Part shown: positions 37,926 to 50,636 of the stretch, piece by piece
How positions within the stretch are numbered: position 1 is the first letter of the stretch
Layout: each line of letters opens with the position of its first letter
Assembly (NCBI GenBank): GCA_905250025.1
Contig: CAJNOJ010000413.1
Span: 13,524-77,523, forward strand
Direction of reading: 5' to 3'
DNA: 64,000 nucleotides
Source of the DNA: Adineta ricciae
Lineage: Eukaryota > Rotifera > Eurotatoria > Adinetida > Adinetidae
Notes under the pieces: generated by a model
Told to the model about the DNA's origin: nothing
Database searches by the model: none
Seen by the model: only the letters and a program-made list of their open reading frames with translations
Position numbers and translations under genes: made by a program

Positions 37926-39392
37926 GTCCTGCGTCTTTTGCTCAAGAGCGGATCTTTCTTGACGAACAAGTTCGCTTTTCTGATGAAGTTGCCATCTACA
38001 ATGAATTATTGGTTCTGCGAGTCGTCGAAGGTTCAGTATCGATCGCTCGTTTATTAAAAACGCTTCAACATATTTTAAGCAAACATACTATATTACGGAC
38101 ATCTATTATTTTTGATAATGAAGATAGTACTTTAAAACAATACATCACGGATAGTAATCTATTATTCTCATTATTTAATGAGAAAACATTTGAAAATGAA
38201 AGTGAATTATTTGATATTATCTATAAGCTTACAATCAATCCTACTTTGTTTAATCTGTCTGAGGGTCGAGTGTTTCATTGTGAAATTCTTCGACAACAGA
38301 ACTCATGTACTGATAGTAATGGCAATGAATGGATCAAGAAGTGTGACATTCTTATAATGGCTTTCCACCATGCAGTATTTGATGGATCAACTGTCCCTAT
38401 CTTTTTGGAAAATCTGACTCTTACTTACAATAACAATTATAAAATAACATGTTTTGAAGATGACCATTCAATGCAGTATATTGATTATAGTGTACATGAA
38501 CGTTTGATGGATATGACATTGTCTCGTGAATTTTGGCATTCTGAACTTGAAGGCTACGATTCCGAACATGCATCAGCATTACCAGTTGATCGATACTATT
38601 CAACTGCTCATCAACGATCAGGTTTATCGTCGACAGCTTTCATAACATTCAGCGAGGAAACTTCGAAATCGTTCCTTGACTATGCATCTTCACATCAGGT
38701 CACACCGTTTCAGTTAGGATTAGCCATCTTTTATACATTTCTATTCAAGTTAACTCACGGTCAAACTGATCAATGTATTTCTTGCGTTAATGCCAATCGA
38801 TACAGAACTGAATTACAGGATTTGATTGGAATGTTTGTTTCAACCTTACCATATCGTGTTCAAATCGATCCTTATTGGTCATTTGTTGAAGTTGTCAGAC
38901 ATGTCCGAGAAAAATGTTTATCAATTCTTGAACATTCTCATTATCCATTGCAGCATATCCTTGCTGACTTTCATTTCAATCCATTGAGTATCCCATTTCT
39001 TCAATCAACCTTTGATATTATAACTGTTACTACAGAAACCAATTATGTATCTTTGAAGGGCGCAAGTTTAGAATATGTACCAATGGAATTATCTTTCGAA
39101 GCGGCGAAAATTGATTTTTTAGTGAGATTTGTTTACAATCCAGTTTCCAATGAAAATCAACTATCGTGTTCATTCATCGGCTCGCGAGATTTATTTGATC
39201 AACCGACAATCGTAACTATGAGCGTTAGATTACAACATCTTTTCAACCAACTGTTTTCATCAAATTTTTCAGCCAATAATTGGAATGATTCCATTTATAT
39301 CCCTGTCATTAAGTTCGATCTAATCTTACCGGAGGAAACTGAAGAAATCAAAAATGTTGTTTTTTGTCGACAGTCTAGTATTGTTAATGAAG
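37926..39392 (+). CDS. NRPS exon: condensation domain Ca3
   Basis: A single 1467-nt exon encodes a complete condensation domain. It begins with the C1 motif PASFAQERIFLDEQ, carries the intact catalytic motif FHHAVFDGST, and has the C5-type motif IGMFVSTLPYRV. Its end, ILPEETEEIKNVV, looks like the start of the linker that normally leads into an adenylation domain, but the coding sequence instead stops at a GTATGT donor and continues with another condensation domain. The exon is exactly as long as the Ca4 exon. By motif this is the most intact Ca domain in the window. Confidence 0.9.
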
Positions 39393-41076
39393 GTATGTCT
39401 GTCTGCTTATTATTGAAATACTTCATACATGAGGCGTACAAATAAATATAAGAAGTTATTATTTTAGAAAAGAAAGTTAAAAAAATATTATAACTGTTTT
39501 TGTCTTTTGAAGAGAAAACAATGGACATATGAAAAGATCCGGATCATCTATTTTGTTCTTTCATTTACAACTTTTAGAGGGATCTGACCTATGCGTAGTA
39601 TCGTATGAAGTTCGCTGAACCTTCAATTGGTCTGCGAAGCTTTGGAAAGGCCCACAAGTGCTCCACAGAATTGTTTGAGGATATGTTAATCAATGATTCA
39701 TTTGGGACCAATGCCACCGAGCCAGTGACGTATCCAGGAGCTAGTACTGCAATACTACCGATATTTTCTGCCAGGCCACTGAGAAAATATCCGCATTAGG
39801 TATATTCCTTTTTTCGTTATGTTATCTGTGACATAATGACGTCATTGGGACCTTGGCTTCCTTGGAGATATTCCACAGGAGTGTTCGGTATGGTCATAGT
39901 ACTTAGGAGATATTGTCGGGACATTTCTCATCTTCTGATCCTATATATACTCGCATTTTTTTCTATGTTGTTGGTTCAGTTTTCGTTTAATTTCCAAATA
40001 AACATTCATTCATTTTAAGACGTGACATTATCGTAGGAGTAAGATATCAATAAATCTCTGATAACTAGTCATATTCCAAGAGTAGTGCAGATAATCTAAC
40101 AATTCCGTAGTAACTACTACCACTGGATAATCAGGCAAAGAGCCAAAAATCCATTGCATATATGGTGTTTTCAAAATCGCTTGAAAATTTCGGTGCATAT
40201 CGTGATTTCACAATTTATAAATTGCGACATCTATTGCAGTAAATCACAATTCTCATAGAACATGATGTTAACCGCGATTTACCACTCAACCCAAGACGAT
40301 TTCGAGCACAAGGAAATATATTGCGCTCCGCATGAAATAATCGATATAAGCTTAATCGCTACCAATGCCCAGATCGAAGAGTACGGGTCAGTACCCATAG
40401 GAAAGCACCGGAGATCGCTGGAGCATGAAAGCAGTATTCCAACCGGTAATTTTCAGATTTTTTTCGATGCTTTCCTGCGGGATCCGGACAGCGAAACATT
40501 CGACATAATTGGCAAGAAAACAAAAAATTAGAAGTCTAAAACGCTATTTTCAATTCTCACGAACAGACAAGTGATATAATTGTTTTTTAAAGTTTTCTAA
40601 GACATTGCTATATCAGCGACCAAGTCCTGGATACGCCTTTACACTGAACGTTCGATGTTTTGATAAAGTATGTCTAGTTTACTCTGAAAGGTTCTGAACT
40701 TTTGGAGAGTTAACAAAACCATTGATGGTTCCGGACAAACCCACCGGAATTTCCAGCTGGCCTATGAAACACAGACTAAAACTGGTGATAGAATACGAAA
40801 CTAGAAATGGTTCCGTTAAAATGTTACAAAGCTATTGTTAGTTTAGCACGACATTTGTCAAATGTTATCTATTTCGCTGAACAAACCATCGCTCAATGAA
40901 AAATCGAACATTCTTTGAGGCTTGTCAAAATATTAAATTTTTTTGAGCATGTAGCAAGAATATTACGTCCATTGTCTGAGCTTGCATATCAATGTGATCA
41001 GCGGATAGAGTTTTAGATTACAGTTTCAACATAATAGATATTGAAAAATTCTAAATCATTACATTCTTCATTCAAG
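39393..41076 (+). other. 1.68 kb intron between Ca3 and Cb3
   Basis: Flanked by a GTATGT donor and a TTCAAG acceptor with matching phase. It holds small open frames without recognisable content and no clear repeat. The matching intron between Ca5 and Cb5 is 1655 bp and that between Ca1 and Cb1 only 170 bp. Confidence 0.5.
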
Positions 41077-44000
41077 CACCAGCGTCATATGCACAAGCTC
41101 GCATTTGGCTTGATGAGAAAATGCGATTCGATCCTGACAATCCACAAGTTGCAATCTACAACATGCCTTTTGTTTATCATCTTTCGCCAAACAGTACTAT
41201 ATCAGTGAAGCAACTTGAGCATGCACTCAATCTCACTGTTAACAAACATTTATCGCTTCATACAGCGATAATTTTCGATTCGAATAAAAATAAATTAATG
41301 CAACGTGTTGTACAAGTCAATGACAATTATATGACAGCATTTGCATTTATGCAGAGTACTTATGAAACACAAGAACGATTGAATGATGTCATACATGAAG
41401 AGAAACGAAATCCTCAACTTTTTAATCTTAGCCAAGGTCTTGTTTTTCGATGTCATCTTGTTTACTACAAACAAGTCTCTTCAAACAATCTACTTTCTCA
41501 TAAAGATATAATCATCTTTAATTTTCATCATGCATCATTTGATTTTCCATCAATGGATATATTTCTTCATGATCTCAATCAAGCATATACAACAGGAGAA
41601 CTAATTGACAGTAATGGTGAAAATACGTTTACTTATCTTGACTGTAAATAGATAGATACATTTTTTCTTTCTTTCCCTCTCTCTAATTCTTTTTGTTTGT
41701 TCTATATAGATGCCATTATCGAACAGCAGATGTCAATGACTGGTGCTAGTATGTATTGGCTTGATATTCTTCATGGTTGTAATCTTGATCGATCATTACC
41801 ATTACCGTATGATCGGTATCGTCTTTCAAATGAACATCGAACTGGCCGTGGAATATCTGTTTCTTTTGATTTTGAACAAGATCTTTCCTATGAGTTTCTT
41901 ACTTATGCGTCCACTAGCAACATATCACTTGACTATTTAGTACTTGGTACTTATTTTATACTTTTGTTCAAATTAACTAATGGAGACAATGATCTATGTA
42001 TTGGAATGAACACACACGGACGTTATCGAGATGAGTTTATAGCTATAATTGGCATGTTTGTCAATGCTATTCCACTACGCTGCCAACTTGGTCCTCATCT
42101 GAATTTCCATAAATCGATAGATTATATACAAGAATTAATGACAAATAGTATGAGATATTCATATTTTCCTCTTCAACGTATTCTTGGTCAACATCCTCAT
42201 ATATCAAATCCTGCATTTCTTGATACATCATTCCAATTTACATCATCTATAACATACGATAATAAAAATAAATTAATGCTTGATGATAATGAACTTACTT
42301 TAGCACCCTTTTCGATTGAGATCAGTGAAGGTGAAATTATGAGTAAATTTGATTTTATTATTAGTTTTCATTATTATTTGGATCTTAATCAAATCTCATG
42401 TACAATCGATGCATCGCATGATTTATTTAACGTTGAAACTGTTAGTAAGATTTCACAACAATTTCATTCCATGCTACATCAATTATCTGCATCCATTCAT
42501 AGTCAAATAAATCAACCGCTCTATGAGTTGTCATTAATATTACCAAATGAACAGTTGCTTCGACAATCAATGAATAATACAGAAATATCCTTTCCTTCTC
42601 TAATTTGTATTCAGCACGAATTTGTTTCTAAGGCAATTCAATATTCGCAAAAAGTAGCTGTTGAACTAGATGAGCAATCTTTAACTTATGGAGAACTCTT
42701 ATATTATGTTCAAGTATTATCTTTGAATCTTCTTAATGAGTCCCATATCTCTCCAGGTGAAGTCATTTGTCAATGTGTTGAGAGAAGTATAACAATGGTG
42801 AGTTGATAAGCGAGCGACGTGTGTATTAAGATGAATGAGAAGCTATTATTCACTATAGATTATTGGTATAATGGCCATTGAAATGGTAGATGCCGTGTAT
42901 TGCCCACTATCGCCGCGAGATCCAATAGATCGTTTGCATAAGCTTATCGAACAAACTCAAAGTCATATTATTCTTGTTCATTGGTTAACCAAGAATAAGA
43001 TAAATCATAAATATAGATCAGTAAATGTTGATTTAATATTGGCTAATAGTGACGCACATAGCTATATAGTCGTTGCTCAATTATCAAACATCATAGTGAG
43101 AGCAGAGCATATTGCATACATCATTTTCACAAGTGGCTCCACTGGAATACCGAAAGCGGTACGCCAAATATAAAATTTTAGCACGAAGTATGTAACACAA
43201 CCATTATTTTCATTGTAGGTTCAAGTTCGACATCGAAATATCATAGAATATAGAGATTCGATTGTTTTTATCCACTGGATCAGTAGAATTGATGTCCTTC
43301 TTCAGATTGCGCATTGTTCGTTCGATCTTCATGTGCAAGACATAGCGTGTAGCCTTACGACCGGAGCCTCTCTTGTTCTTCTACGTCCAAGAGGAATTCT
43401 CGACTTTAACTACCTTCTTCATACGATACGAAGGAAAAATATTACTTCCATTACTACTGTTCCGACTTTGCTTCAACATTTGTTTACTTTTGCACGGCAG
43501 ATGAATGATCGTAATGTCCTGGAATGCCTTCGTTTAGTTTGTACTTGCGGTATGTAAAAAATAAACAACTTTTTCAACTAAACTTGGGAACCTATTTCAT
43601 CTTATAGGAGAAATCTGTACAGTGAAACTAATAACACTAATGTCGAGCACTATGACAAAGAATTGTAAACTCATGAATGCATATGGCCCAGCCGAAACGA
43701 CCAATGGTTGTACTATTCATGTTTTGGATCACAATATGAAAAGCGAAAACATTCCAATTGGACGACCTCTGGCAAACTATCTGCATATAATATTGGATCA
43801 ATATTTGCAAAATGTGACAGTCAACCAAGAAGGAGAGCTATTTGTCGGAGGAGTAGGGGTCTTTGCTGGCTATCTTGGACGTGATGATTTAACAAGCAAC
43901 TCACTGATTTATATCGATAGTTTATTATTTTATCGAACCGGAGATCTTGTCAAGATAGATAATAATAATAATATACATTATCAAGGAAGAAAAGATCATC

Positions 44001-44603
44001 AAATCAAACTACATGGACAAAGAATCGAACTTGGTGAAATTGAACGGTGCTTACTTAATCTTACATCCATTTCTGCTTGTGTTGTAATCAAATGGAGAGA
44101 GGATCACTTAGTTGCCTATATCCAAAGCTCTGATATCACTGAAGAACAACTACATAAATATTGTCGATCGCATTTACCGCCACATATGATTCCATCTCGT
44201 TTTATTATCCTACACAAACTACCTCTGAATTCAAATGGAAAAATAGATCGGAAACGTCTTCCTGCGCCTGAGTTCGCATCACTTATTTTATCTAAAGAAG
44301 ATCAATTAGATAATCCATTGAAAGAGTTAGAACGATGCATACTCGATCTTTGGCGGCAAATACTTCAATGTGAGGGAAAGTATATCTCAATAAATACCAG
44401 CTTTTTTACTATTGGGGGCCATTCACTTCTATTTATTGAACTTTATTATCGCTATCAATTATTGTTTAATTTTGACAATCGTACAGTCTCTATCGCTTCG
44501 TTTCTTCAGCGTCCAACTGTATTTCAACATGCCGAAATACTTAAAACAGTTACTCACAATGATATAACAGAAACTCAATGGCATACACTGCACATCAATC
44601 AAG
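41077..44603 (+). CDS. NRPS module 3: Cb3-A3-T3
   Basis: Exons 41077-41643, 41710-42797, 42859-43158, 43219-43549 and 43608-44603 join in phase with introns of 58-66 bp. Cb3 shows PASYAQARIWLDE and the active-site motif FHHASFDFPS (Gly replaced by Phe). A3 retains FTSGSTGIPKAV, NAYGPAETT, YRTGDL, GQRIELGEIE and NSNGKIDRK. My reading of its pocket residues is D-L-Q-T-V-T-A-N-G-K; no substrate is assigned. T3 carries TIGGHSLLF. Four of the five exon lengths equal those of module 1 exactly; the fifth cannot be compared because module 1 continues without a splice. This shows the two modules descend from one intron-containing ancestor. Confidence 0.88.
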
Positions 44604-44663
44604 GTAATTTTTTTGTTAAGGAAGTTTTGAATGAATGGGTGTATTATTTTGTTGCTTGTATAG

Positions 44664-46130
44664 GTATTGCCTCTTTTGCTCAAGAACGTATTTTTATTGA
44701 TGAGCAAATTCGCTTTTCAAAAAGTATTGCTATTTACAATGAATTAACCGTTCTAAGAGTTGTTGAAGGATCGTTATCATTAAGTCGTCTATCAAAAGTT
44801 TTTCAATATATTTTGACGAAACATAAAATATTGCGAACATCTCTCAGATTTAACAAGCATCATACCATTTTGGAGCAACACATCACTCATCAAAATAGTT
44901 CATTTGCAATAGTCCAAGGTCAAATATACAAGGATGAAAAAGAACTTCAAAACATAATTTATCAAACAGTTACCGATGCTAACTTATTCGATTTATCAGA
45001 AGGTCGTGTTTTTTGCTGTCAAATATTTAGACGCCAAATGCCATCTCACCAAAACAGTAGTGCAGAATTTGTAGGAGACGGCGATATACTTGCTATTGGT
45101 TTTCATCATGCGGCATTTGATCGATCATGTTTTCCAATAATCTTCAAGGAAATAACGTTTGCTTATAATAATGATGGAAATTGGTGGGAAAAAGAGATTG
45201 ATGAGAAATCATTGGAATATATTGATTACAGTGTACACGAACGTTTAATCGACTTGACACCATCACAAAACTTTTGGCGTACTCATCTTAAAGAATATGA
45301 CTTTGAAACTAAATTGTCATTGCCATATGATCGATCTCGTTGTTCTGATACGAGATCATCTGCTGCTGCTTCTGTTAGCCGTTTCTCTTTTGATCAACAT
45401 GTTTCACAATCATTTGTGAATTATGCATCATCTCATCACGTTACTCTATTTCAGTTAGGCTTGGCTACTTTCTATGTATTTCTATTCAGATTGACTCATA
45501 GTATACCAGATATCTGCATCTCTACCGTTCATGCCAATCGTCATAGACATGAGTTGCAAAACCTATTTGGAATGTTTGTATCAACATTACCATGTCGTAT
45601 TCAATTTAATGTAGATTCGTCATTTGACGAATTTGTTCAACATGTAAAAGAAACAGGCTTATCAATTCTTGAACACTCTCATTACCCACTTCAATATATT
45701 CTCAGTGATTTTCGCCTCAATCAATCTAATCTTGGGTTTCTTGAGACAATGTTCGACTTTATCATTATTTCCGAAAATGTGACCTATTTATCGATGGGTG
45801 AAACAAAATTACAGCAAGTATCATTAGAGCAATCGTATGAAGTAGCTAAATTCGATTTTATGTTAACGTTTCTCTATTATCCAACGTTAGAAAATGATGC
45901 ATTATCCCTCAATTTTACATGTTCTCGTGATTTATTTGATGAGAAAACTGTTTCACGAATAGCTGAAAGATTTTCATATTGTATTGAACAATTGTTTTCA
46001 TCAAAACAACAAATGGACGAGGTGGACTCATGTCTGAAAATTATATCACAAGTTAATCTTATACTACCACATGAAACTAGAGAGATTGATGGCGTTATAC
46101 TTCAGTCACAATTAAATATCCTGTATGAAG
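44664..46130 (+). CDS. NRPS exon: condensation domain Ca4
   Basis: A 1467-nt exon, the same length as Ca3, follows T3 after a 60-bp intron that happens to be open in frame. C1 is IASFAQERIFIDEQ, the catalytic motif is FHHAAFDRSC with Arg in place of Gly, and the C5 motif is FGMFVSTLPCRI. The end, LILPHETREID, is again like the beginning of a lost C-A linker. The exon stops at a GTATGT donor. Its expected partner Cb4 is not found downstream; the last 81 bases of this exon recur at 47801-47881, after an N base. Confidence 0.88.
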
Positions 46131-46476
46131 GTATGTCAATCATTTAATTCGGAAATTTATTGCTGTCAAAGAACGACAATAATGATAATCACCGATAAAT
46201 ATGCCTTCTATAGGCGCTAGCTAAGTTTATTTTATATGTTATATGCAGGGACGGTACGACTGGGCGGGGGTAAGGTTTGTTGAGAGAGAAAGAGAGAGTA
46301 TTCCCATTTGCTTTTGGAAAAATTACCGAATTTTCGCTCATTTTTGGAACCGTTTTCTCCCGCTTTGCTGGACAAAGTCTTCCTAACGAAGTACGGACCG
46401 TTCTTTTTGCTGACCAGTTTTGATTTTCTGTGCTAGCGCTTATAATGAATTATACAACGCTAAACTAGAGATTAAG

Positions 46477-46553
46477 ATATCCTTCTAGTCTAACTGACTT
46501 AGCACATCTGCCCAGATAGCAGAAGGTGTGGGTTCGAGTCCCAGAATGTTCAC
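46477..46553 (+). ncRNA. tRNA-like relic (plus strand)
   Basis: A perfect B-box word, GGTTCGAGTCC, follows a 5-bp anticodon-like stem TCTGC/GCAGA with a 7-base loop. The expected acceptor stem does not pair and the loop lacks the usual T before the anticodon. It is best seen as a decayed tRNA or tRNA-derived repeat. A second copy lies at about 48219-48303 in the duplicated block. Confidence 0.3.
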
Positions 46554-46675
46554 CTTTTCACGATTCTTCTCCCGTTTCGTTCTCTTTCGCTGATTTCCCC
46601 TTCATTGCTCTAATATAAAGCTAACATTCTGGAAGCTTTTTTACAATTTGAGTTTTGGAAAACTAGTAACATTGA

Positions 46676-47000
46676 TACACTCTTTTTGTGTACTCAAAAG
46701 TAAGTATACTACAGGAATTGGGCTGCAATTTTTTAGAGAACATCATCTCATTAATATCCCACTCGAGTTCGTAGATGAGCCCAATGAGCTGTACGAATGC
46801 TGACTTTTTGCGGCATTTTCTAAAAGCCTTATATACAAAGTTGGAAGATAATGCGCTCGCGGACTATACTTTTATACGCGTTCCGGGTGAAAAAAAATCG
46901 AGGTCTCTAGATGCGTTTCGACTAAATTTAAAAATACAGGAAAAAATCGATCAGCTCATCTCAGATTTGAACAGGGCTGCCATCTACATTATATGCTGAG
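46676..47000 (+). repeat. Dispersed hairpin-ended repeat, copy 4
   Basis: The head GTGTACTCAAAAGTAAGTAT is followed by the shared core CATCTCATTAATATCCCACT and TCGAGTTCGTAGATGAGCC. Compared with copy 5 it lacks about 60 bp near the head. Confidence 0.6.
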
Positions 47001-47048
47001 GGTCTTAGTCTACCCTAACATATTACCTGAATTTTTAAATTTACATGA

Positions 47049-47121
47049 CGAGAAGCAGATTTGAATATGTGAACCATCAATCAGAAGTCGTGAACATACA
47101 CCACTGAGCTACACTTACTCG
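47049..47121 (-). ncRNA. tRNA-like relic (minus strand)
   Basis: The minus strand has an excellent A-box, GTAGCTCAGTGGT, and a weak B-box-like TATTCAAATCT at about the right spacing, total length 73 nt. The T stem and part of the acceptor stem do not pair, so it is probably a tRNA pseudogene. The loop could present TCT, an Arg anticodon, but this is unsafe. Its second copy is at about 48893-48964. Confidence 0.35.
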
Positions 47122-48429
47122 AAATATATTCATGTTTAAAGCAGTATCTACCGGACTGAATACTTTCGAACTTTCTGCATACGATTAGAGCGATAATTTC
47201 TTCTGTTCATGAAGATAATACAGCTTCGTCTCATATGTGTGCGCGCAATTATTTCACAATTTCAAGTAAAATTATATTTATTTTTCTCCTTTCCATTTCT
47301 AGCCATATTTGAGACGCTCTTTGCAACACTAAAATTGGCTAAACTTTAGATAAATCATATATATGGTACCGAAGTTCTAACTTCGGGTGAGGGTGGAACC
47401 TCGGCACGACATGTATACTGATGAGTCTTCAGTGAATTAAGACATTTTACTTGAAAAAAAAGGGAACATTAATCGACAATCGAAAATCTTTTTAAAAATG
47501 TGTAAATAACTATTTCCTATCTAATTATTTTGTATTTGAACACTTTTCAACATAGAAACGGGAATAAGAATATTTAAGAGACAGACTCGCTTGACCCTCA
47601 ACTAAAGAATAAAAAATATATATACTCGCTATTTCAACTGAAAAAGTCCTCTACTCCGAATTAGTGGCGGCGGCAGGAAATTAGGCTAGAGTGGGCTCAT
47701 GCCTATTAGATTTAAAATAAGGTGGGCTCAGTATTATTAAATTTTTGCATGCTGAAAATGCTATTCAAACCTGTTTCCAACTCTTCAGCTTATCAAAGAN
47801 AAGTTAATCTTATACTACCACATGAAACTGGAGAGATTGATGGCGTTATACTTCAGTCACAATTAAATATTCTGTATGAAGGTATGTCAATCATTTAATT
47901 CGGAAATTTATTGTTGCCAAAGAACGACAATAATGATAATCACCGATAAATATGCCTTCTATAGGCGCTAGCTAAGTTTATTTTATATGTTATATGCAGG
48001 GATGGTACGACTGGGCGGAAGTAAGGGTTGTTGAGAGAGAAAGACAGAGTATTCCCATTTGCTTTTGGAAAAATTACCGAATTTTCGCTCATTTTTGGAA
48101 CAGTTTTCTCCCGCTTTGCTGGACAAAGTCTTCCTAACGAAGTACGGACCGTTCTTTTTGCTGACCAGTTTTGACTTTCTGTGCTAGCGCTTATAATGAA
48201 TTACACAACGCTAAAGTAGAGATTAAGATATCCTTCTAGTCTAGCTGACTTAGCACATCTGCCCAGATAGCAGAAGGTGTGGGTTCGAGTCCCAAGATGT
48301 TCACCTTTTCACGATTCTTCTCCCGTTTCGTTCTCTTTCGCTGATTTCCTCTTCATTGCTCTAATACAAAGCTAACACTCTGGAAGCTTTTTTACAATTT
48401 GAGTTTTGGAAAACTAGTAACATTGATAC

Positions 48430-48850
48430 AATTTTTTGTGTACTCAGAAGTAAGTATACTACAAGAATTGGCCTGCACCTTCAGCAGTCCGCTTATCCGA
48501 TAATTTTCGATAGAAGAATTGGATTGAGCTGTAATTTTTTAGAGAACATCATCTCATTAATATCCCACTCGAGTTCGTAGATGAGCCCAATGAGTTGTAC
48601 GAATGCTGACTTTTGGCGGCATTTTCTAAAAGCCTTATATACAAAGTTGGAAGATAATGCGCTCGCGGACTATACTTTTGTTCGTTATTTCTTTCAATTT
48701 AATCGCTATATGTTGGCAACGGTTCTCAATCATTCAAAGAACATTTTAAAGTTAAGACGCGTTTCGACTAAATTTAAAAATACAGGAAAAATCGATCAGC
48801 TCATCTCAGATGTGAACAGGATTGCCATCTACATTATATGCTGAGGGTCT
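48430..48850 (+). repeat. Dispersed hairpin-ended repeat, copy 5
   Basis: The most complete copy in the window: head GTGTACTCAGAAGTAAGTAT, then a TTTTCGATAGAAGAATTGG block also seen in copy 2, then the shared core with ACTCGAGTTCGTAGATGAGC. Confidence 0.6.
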
Positions 48851-49223
48851 TGGTCTACCCTAGCATATTACCTGAATTTTTAATTTACATGACGAGAAGC
48901 AGATTTGAACATGTGAATCATCAATCAGAAGTCGTGAACATATACCACTGAGCTACACTTACTAGAAATATATTCATATTCAAAACAGTATCTACCGGAC
49001 TGAATACTTTCGAACTTTCTGCATACGATTAGAGTGATAATTCCTTCTGTTCATGAAGATAATACAGCTTCGTCTCATATGTGTGCGCGCAATTATTTTA
49101 GAATTTCAAGTAAAATTATATTTATTTTTCTCCTCTCCATTTCTAGCCATATTTGAGACGCTCTTTGCAACACTAAAATTGGCTAAACTTTAGATAAATC
49201 ATATATATATATATATATATACA

Positions 49224-49716
49224 TGTTGTAGGCAAATTCGGAACTTGCACAGGCAAAATTAAGATTTTGACCGAAAATATATACATAGAGCCACGTGTTT
49301 GACTAGAATGAAGGAAGACTAGAAAAATGTTAATAGGAGCGAAACTTTGGAAGAATAGTATAAGTAAAGCGGTAAACATCATAATTTGACTAAAAATGGT
49401 TAAATCAGATTTACCGATCGTTGGAGTAGAAAATAAAGAATTATTCTATTATCAAGAATTAGAAAAATATATCAATGCATTAAGTGAAAGATTTAGACCC
49501 AAAAGCGTGATAAATGATGGGTGTTGTCGAAATATGGACGAATAGTAAGAAAATATTTATTTTTTTTGTAGTGTTTAGAGACAATAATTTTCTTAAATAA
49601 AAGTAACTATGATACCGTTCGATATGGATTTTTTCAATGAATCTATTTTCGGTCAAAATCTTAATTTTGCCCGGGCAAATTCCGAATTTGCCTAAATTCC
49701 GATTCTGTCTACAACA
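49224..49716. mobile_element. 493-bp MITE inserted in a TA run
   Basis: Terminal inverted repeats start TGTTGTAG and include GGCAAAATTAAGATTTTGAC with its complement near the other end, about 55-70 bp per side. It sits inside an (AT)n run in copy 2 of the tandem block and is absent at the matching site of copy 1, which is a direct empty site. No coding frame is kept. The exact target duplication cannot be read because the flanks are simple AT repeats. Confidence 0.8.
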
Positions 49717-50636
49717 TATATATATATATGGTACCGAAGTTATAACTTCGGGTGAGGGTGGAACCTCGGCACGACATATATACTGATGAGTCTTCAGTGA
49801 ATTAAGAGATTTTACTTGAAAAAAATGGAACATTAATCGACGATTGAAAATCTTTTTAAAAATGTGTAAATAACTATTTCCTATCTAATTATTTTGTATT
49901 TGAACATTTTTCAACATAGAAAAGGGAATAAGAATATTTAAGAGGTAGACTAACTTGACCCTCAACTAAAGAATCAAAAATATATATACTCGCTATTTCA
50001 AATGAAAAAGTCCTATACTCCGAATTAGTGGCGGTGCCAGGAATTTAGGCTAGGGTGGGCTCCTGCCTATTAGATTTTAAGTAGGGTGGGCTCAGTATTA
50101 TTAAATTTTTGCATGCTGAAAATGCTATTCAAACCTGTTTTCAACTCTTCAGCTTATCAAAGAAAGTTTTTCCTATAGTGAATACTTAGGGCATACCAAA
50201 AGTAGTGAGGGGGATACTTTTTTTCCCTTATGAAAAGGTCTAAGAAAATTTCTTTTTTAACCAATAGATAGAGCGTGTTTTGCTCTATCTTTTTATTCTA
50301 TTTCATCATTATTAAACTGTGATCATAATAACAGAATTTTGATAGGATCTGTTTCTGTCGCATATTCACTGGCAGCACGAACATGAATGCTTGTGGGTAT
50401 TTTTGGAATAACTTTGGACAGAAATAAAATAGAGAGTTACAGTTTTCACCTTTGGAGAGACGAGATGAAGATGCGTCAAGCTACGTACTACTTATGTTTT
50501 CAATCTACTTTTTATAAGATTTTGGCTGACTTTTTAAAGAGGAAATCCATTCTATAAGTTGTTTACGGTAAATGTTCAATAATCGTGTTCAGATTCAAAC
50601 TACTAATTGGATATCTACAGACTGCGAAGGGTCCGC

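Larger units (their letters stand above)
46050..47799. repeat. Tandem block, copy 1 (ends at an N)
   Basis: This 1750-bp block recurs at 47801-50163. It starts inside the Ca4 exon, runs through intron-like DNA with a tRNA-like relic on each strand and a dispersed-repeat copy, and stops a short way into the hAT element. The two copies differ by a few percent plus indels. The junction is a single N, so this may be an assembly join of two alleles rather than a real tandem duplication. Confidence 0.8.
47801..50163. repeat. Tandem block, copy 2
   Basis: This is the second copy of the block at 46050-47799. It begins with the last 81 bases of the Ca4 exon, including its splice donor. It is longer than copy 1 because it contains a 493-bp MITE at 49224, about 60 bp near 48480 and roughly 77 bp near 48690 that copy 1 lacks. 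It continues smoothly into the full hAT element, whereas copy 1 is cut off. Confidence 0.8.

Noticed and set aside
37926-39392. Ca domains as epimerisation domains
   Set aside because: Their position after T domains would fit, but they carry the condensation C1 motif (SFAQERIFLDEQ) and lack the epimerase-type motifs near the start and the S-W after the His motif.
40262-40531. Open frame of 89 codons inside the Ca3-Cb3 intron
   Set aside because: Hydrophilic peptide without motif; it does not join the flanking condensation domains in phase and has no counterpart in the other Ca-Cb introns.
46477-46553. Functional tRNA gene
   Set aside because: The B-box is perfect and an anticodon-like stem is present, but the acceptor stem does not pair and position 33 is not T. 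It is kept only as a low-confidence relic.
47385-47425. Hammerhead-ribozyme-like word CTGATGAG followed by GAA
   Set aside because: The CTGA is itself paired in an ACTGA...TCAGT hairpin, the stem II and the GAAA core are missing, and no matching stems I and III are found. Its second copy at about 49783 only reflects the duplicated block.
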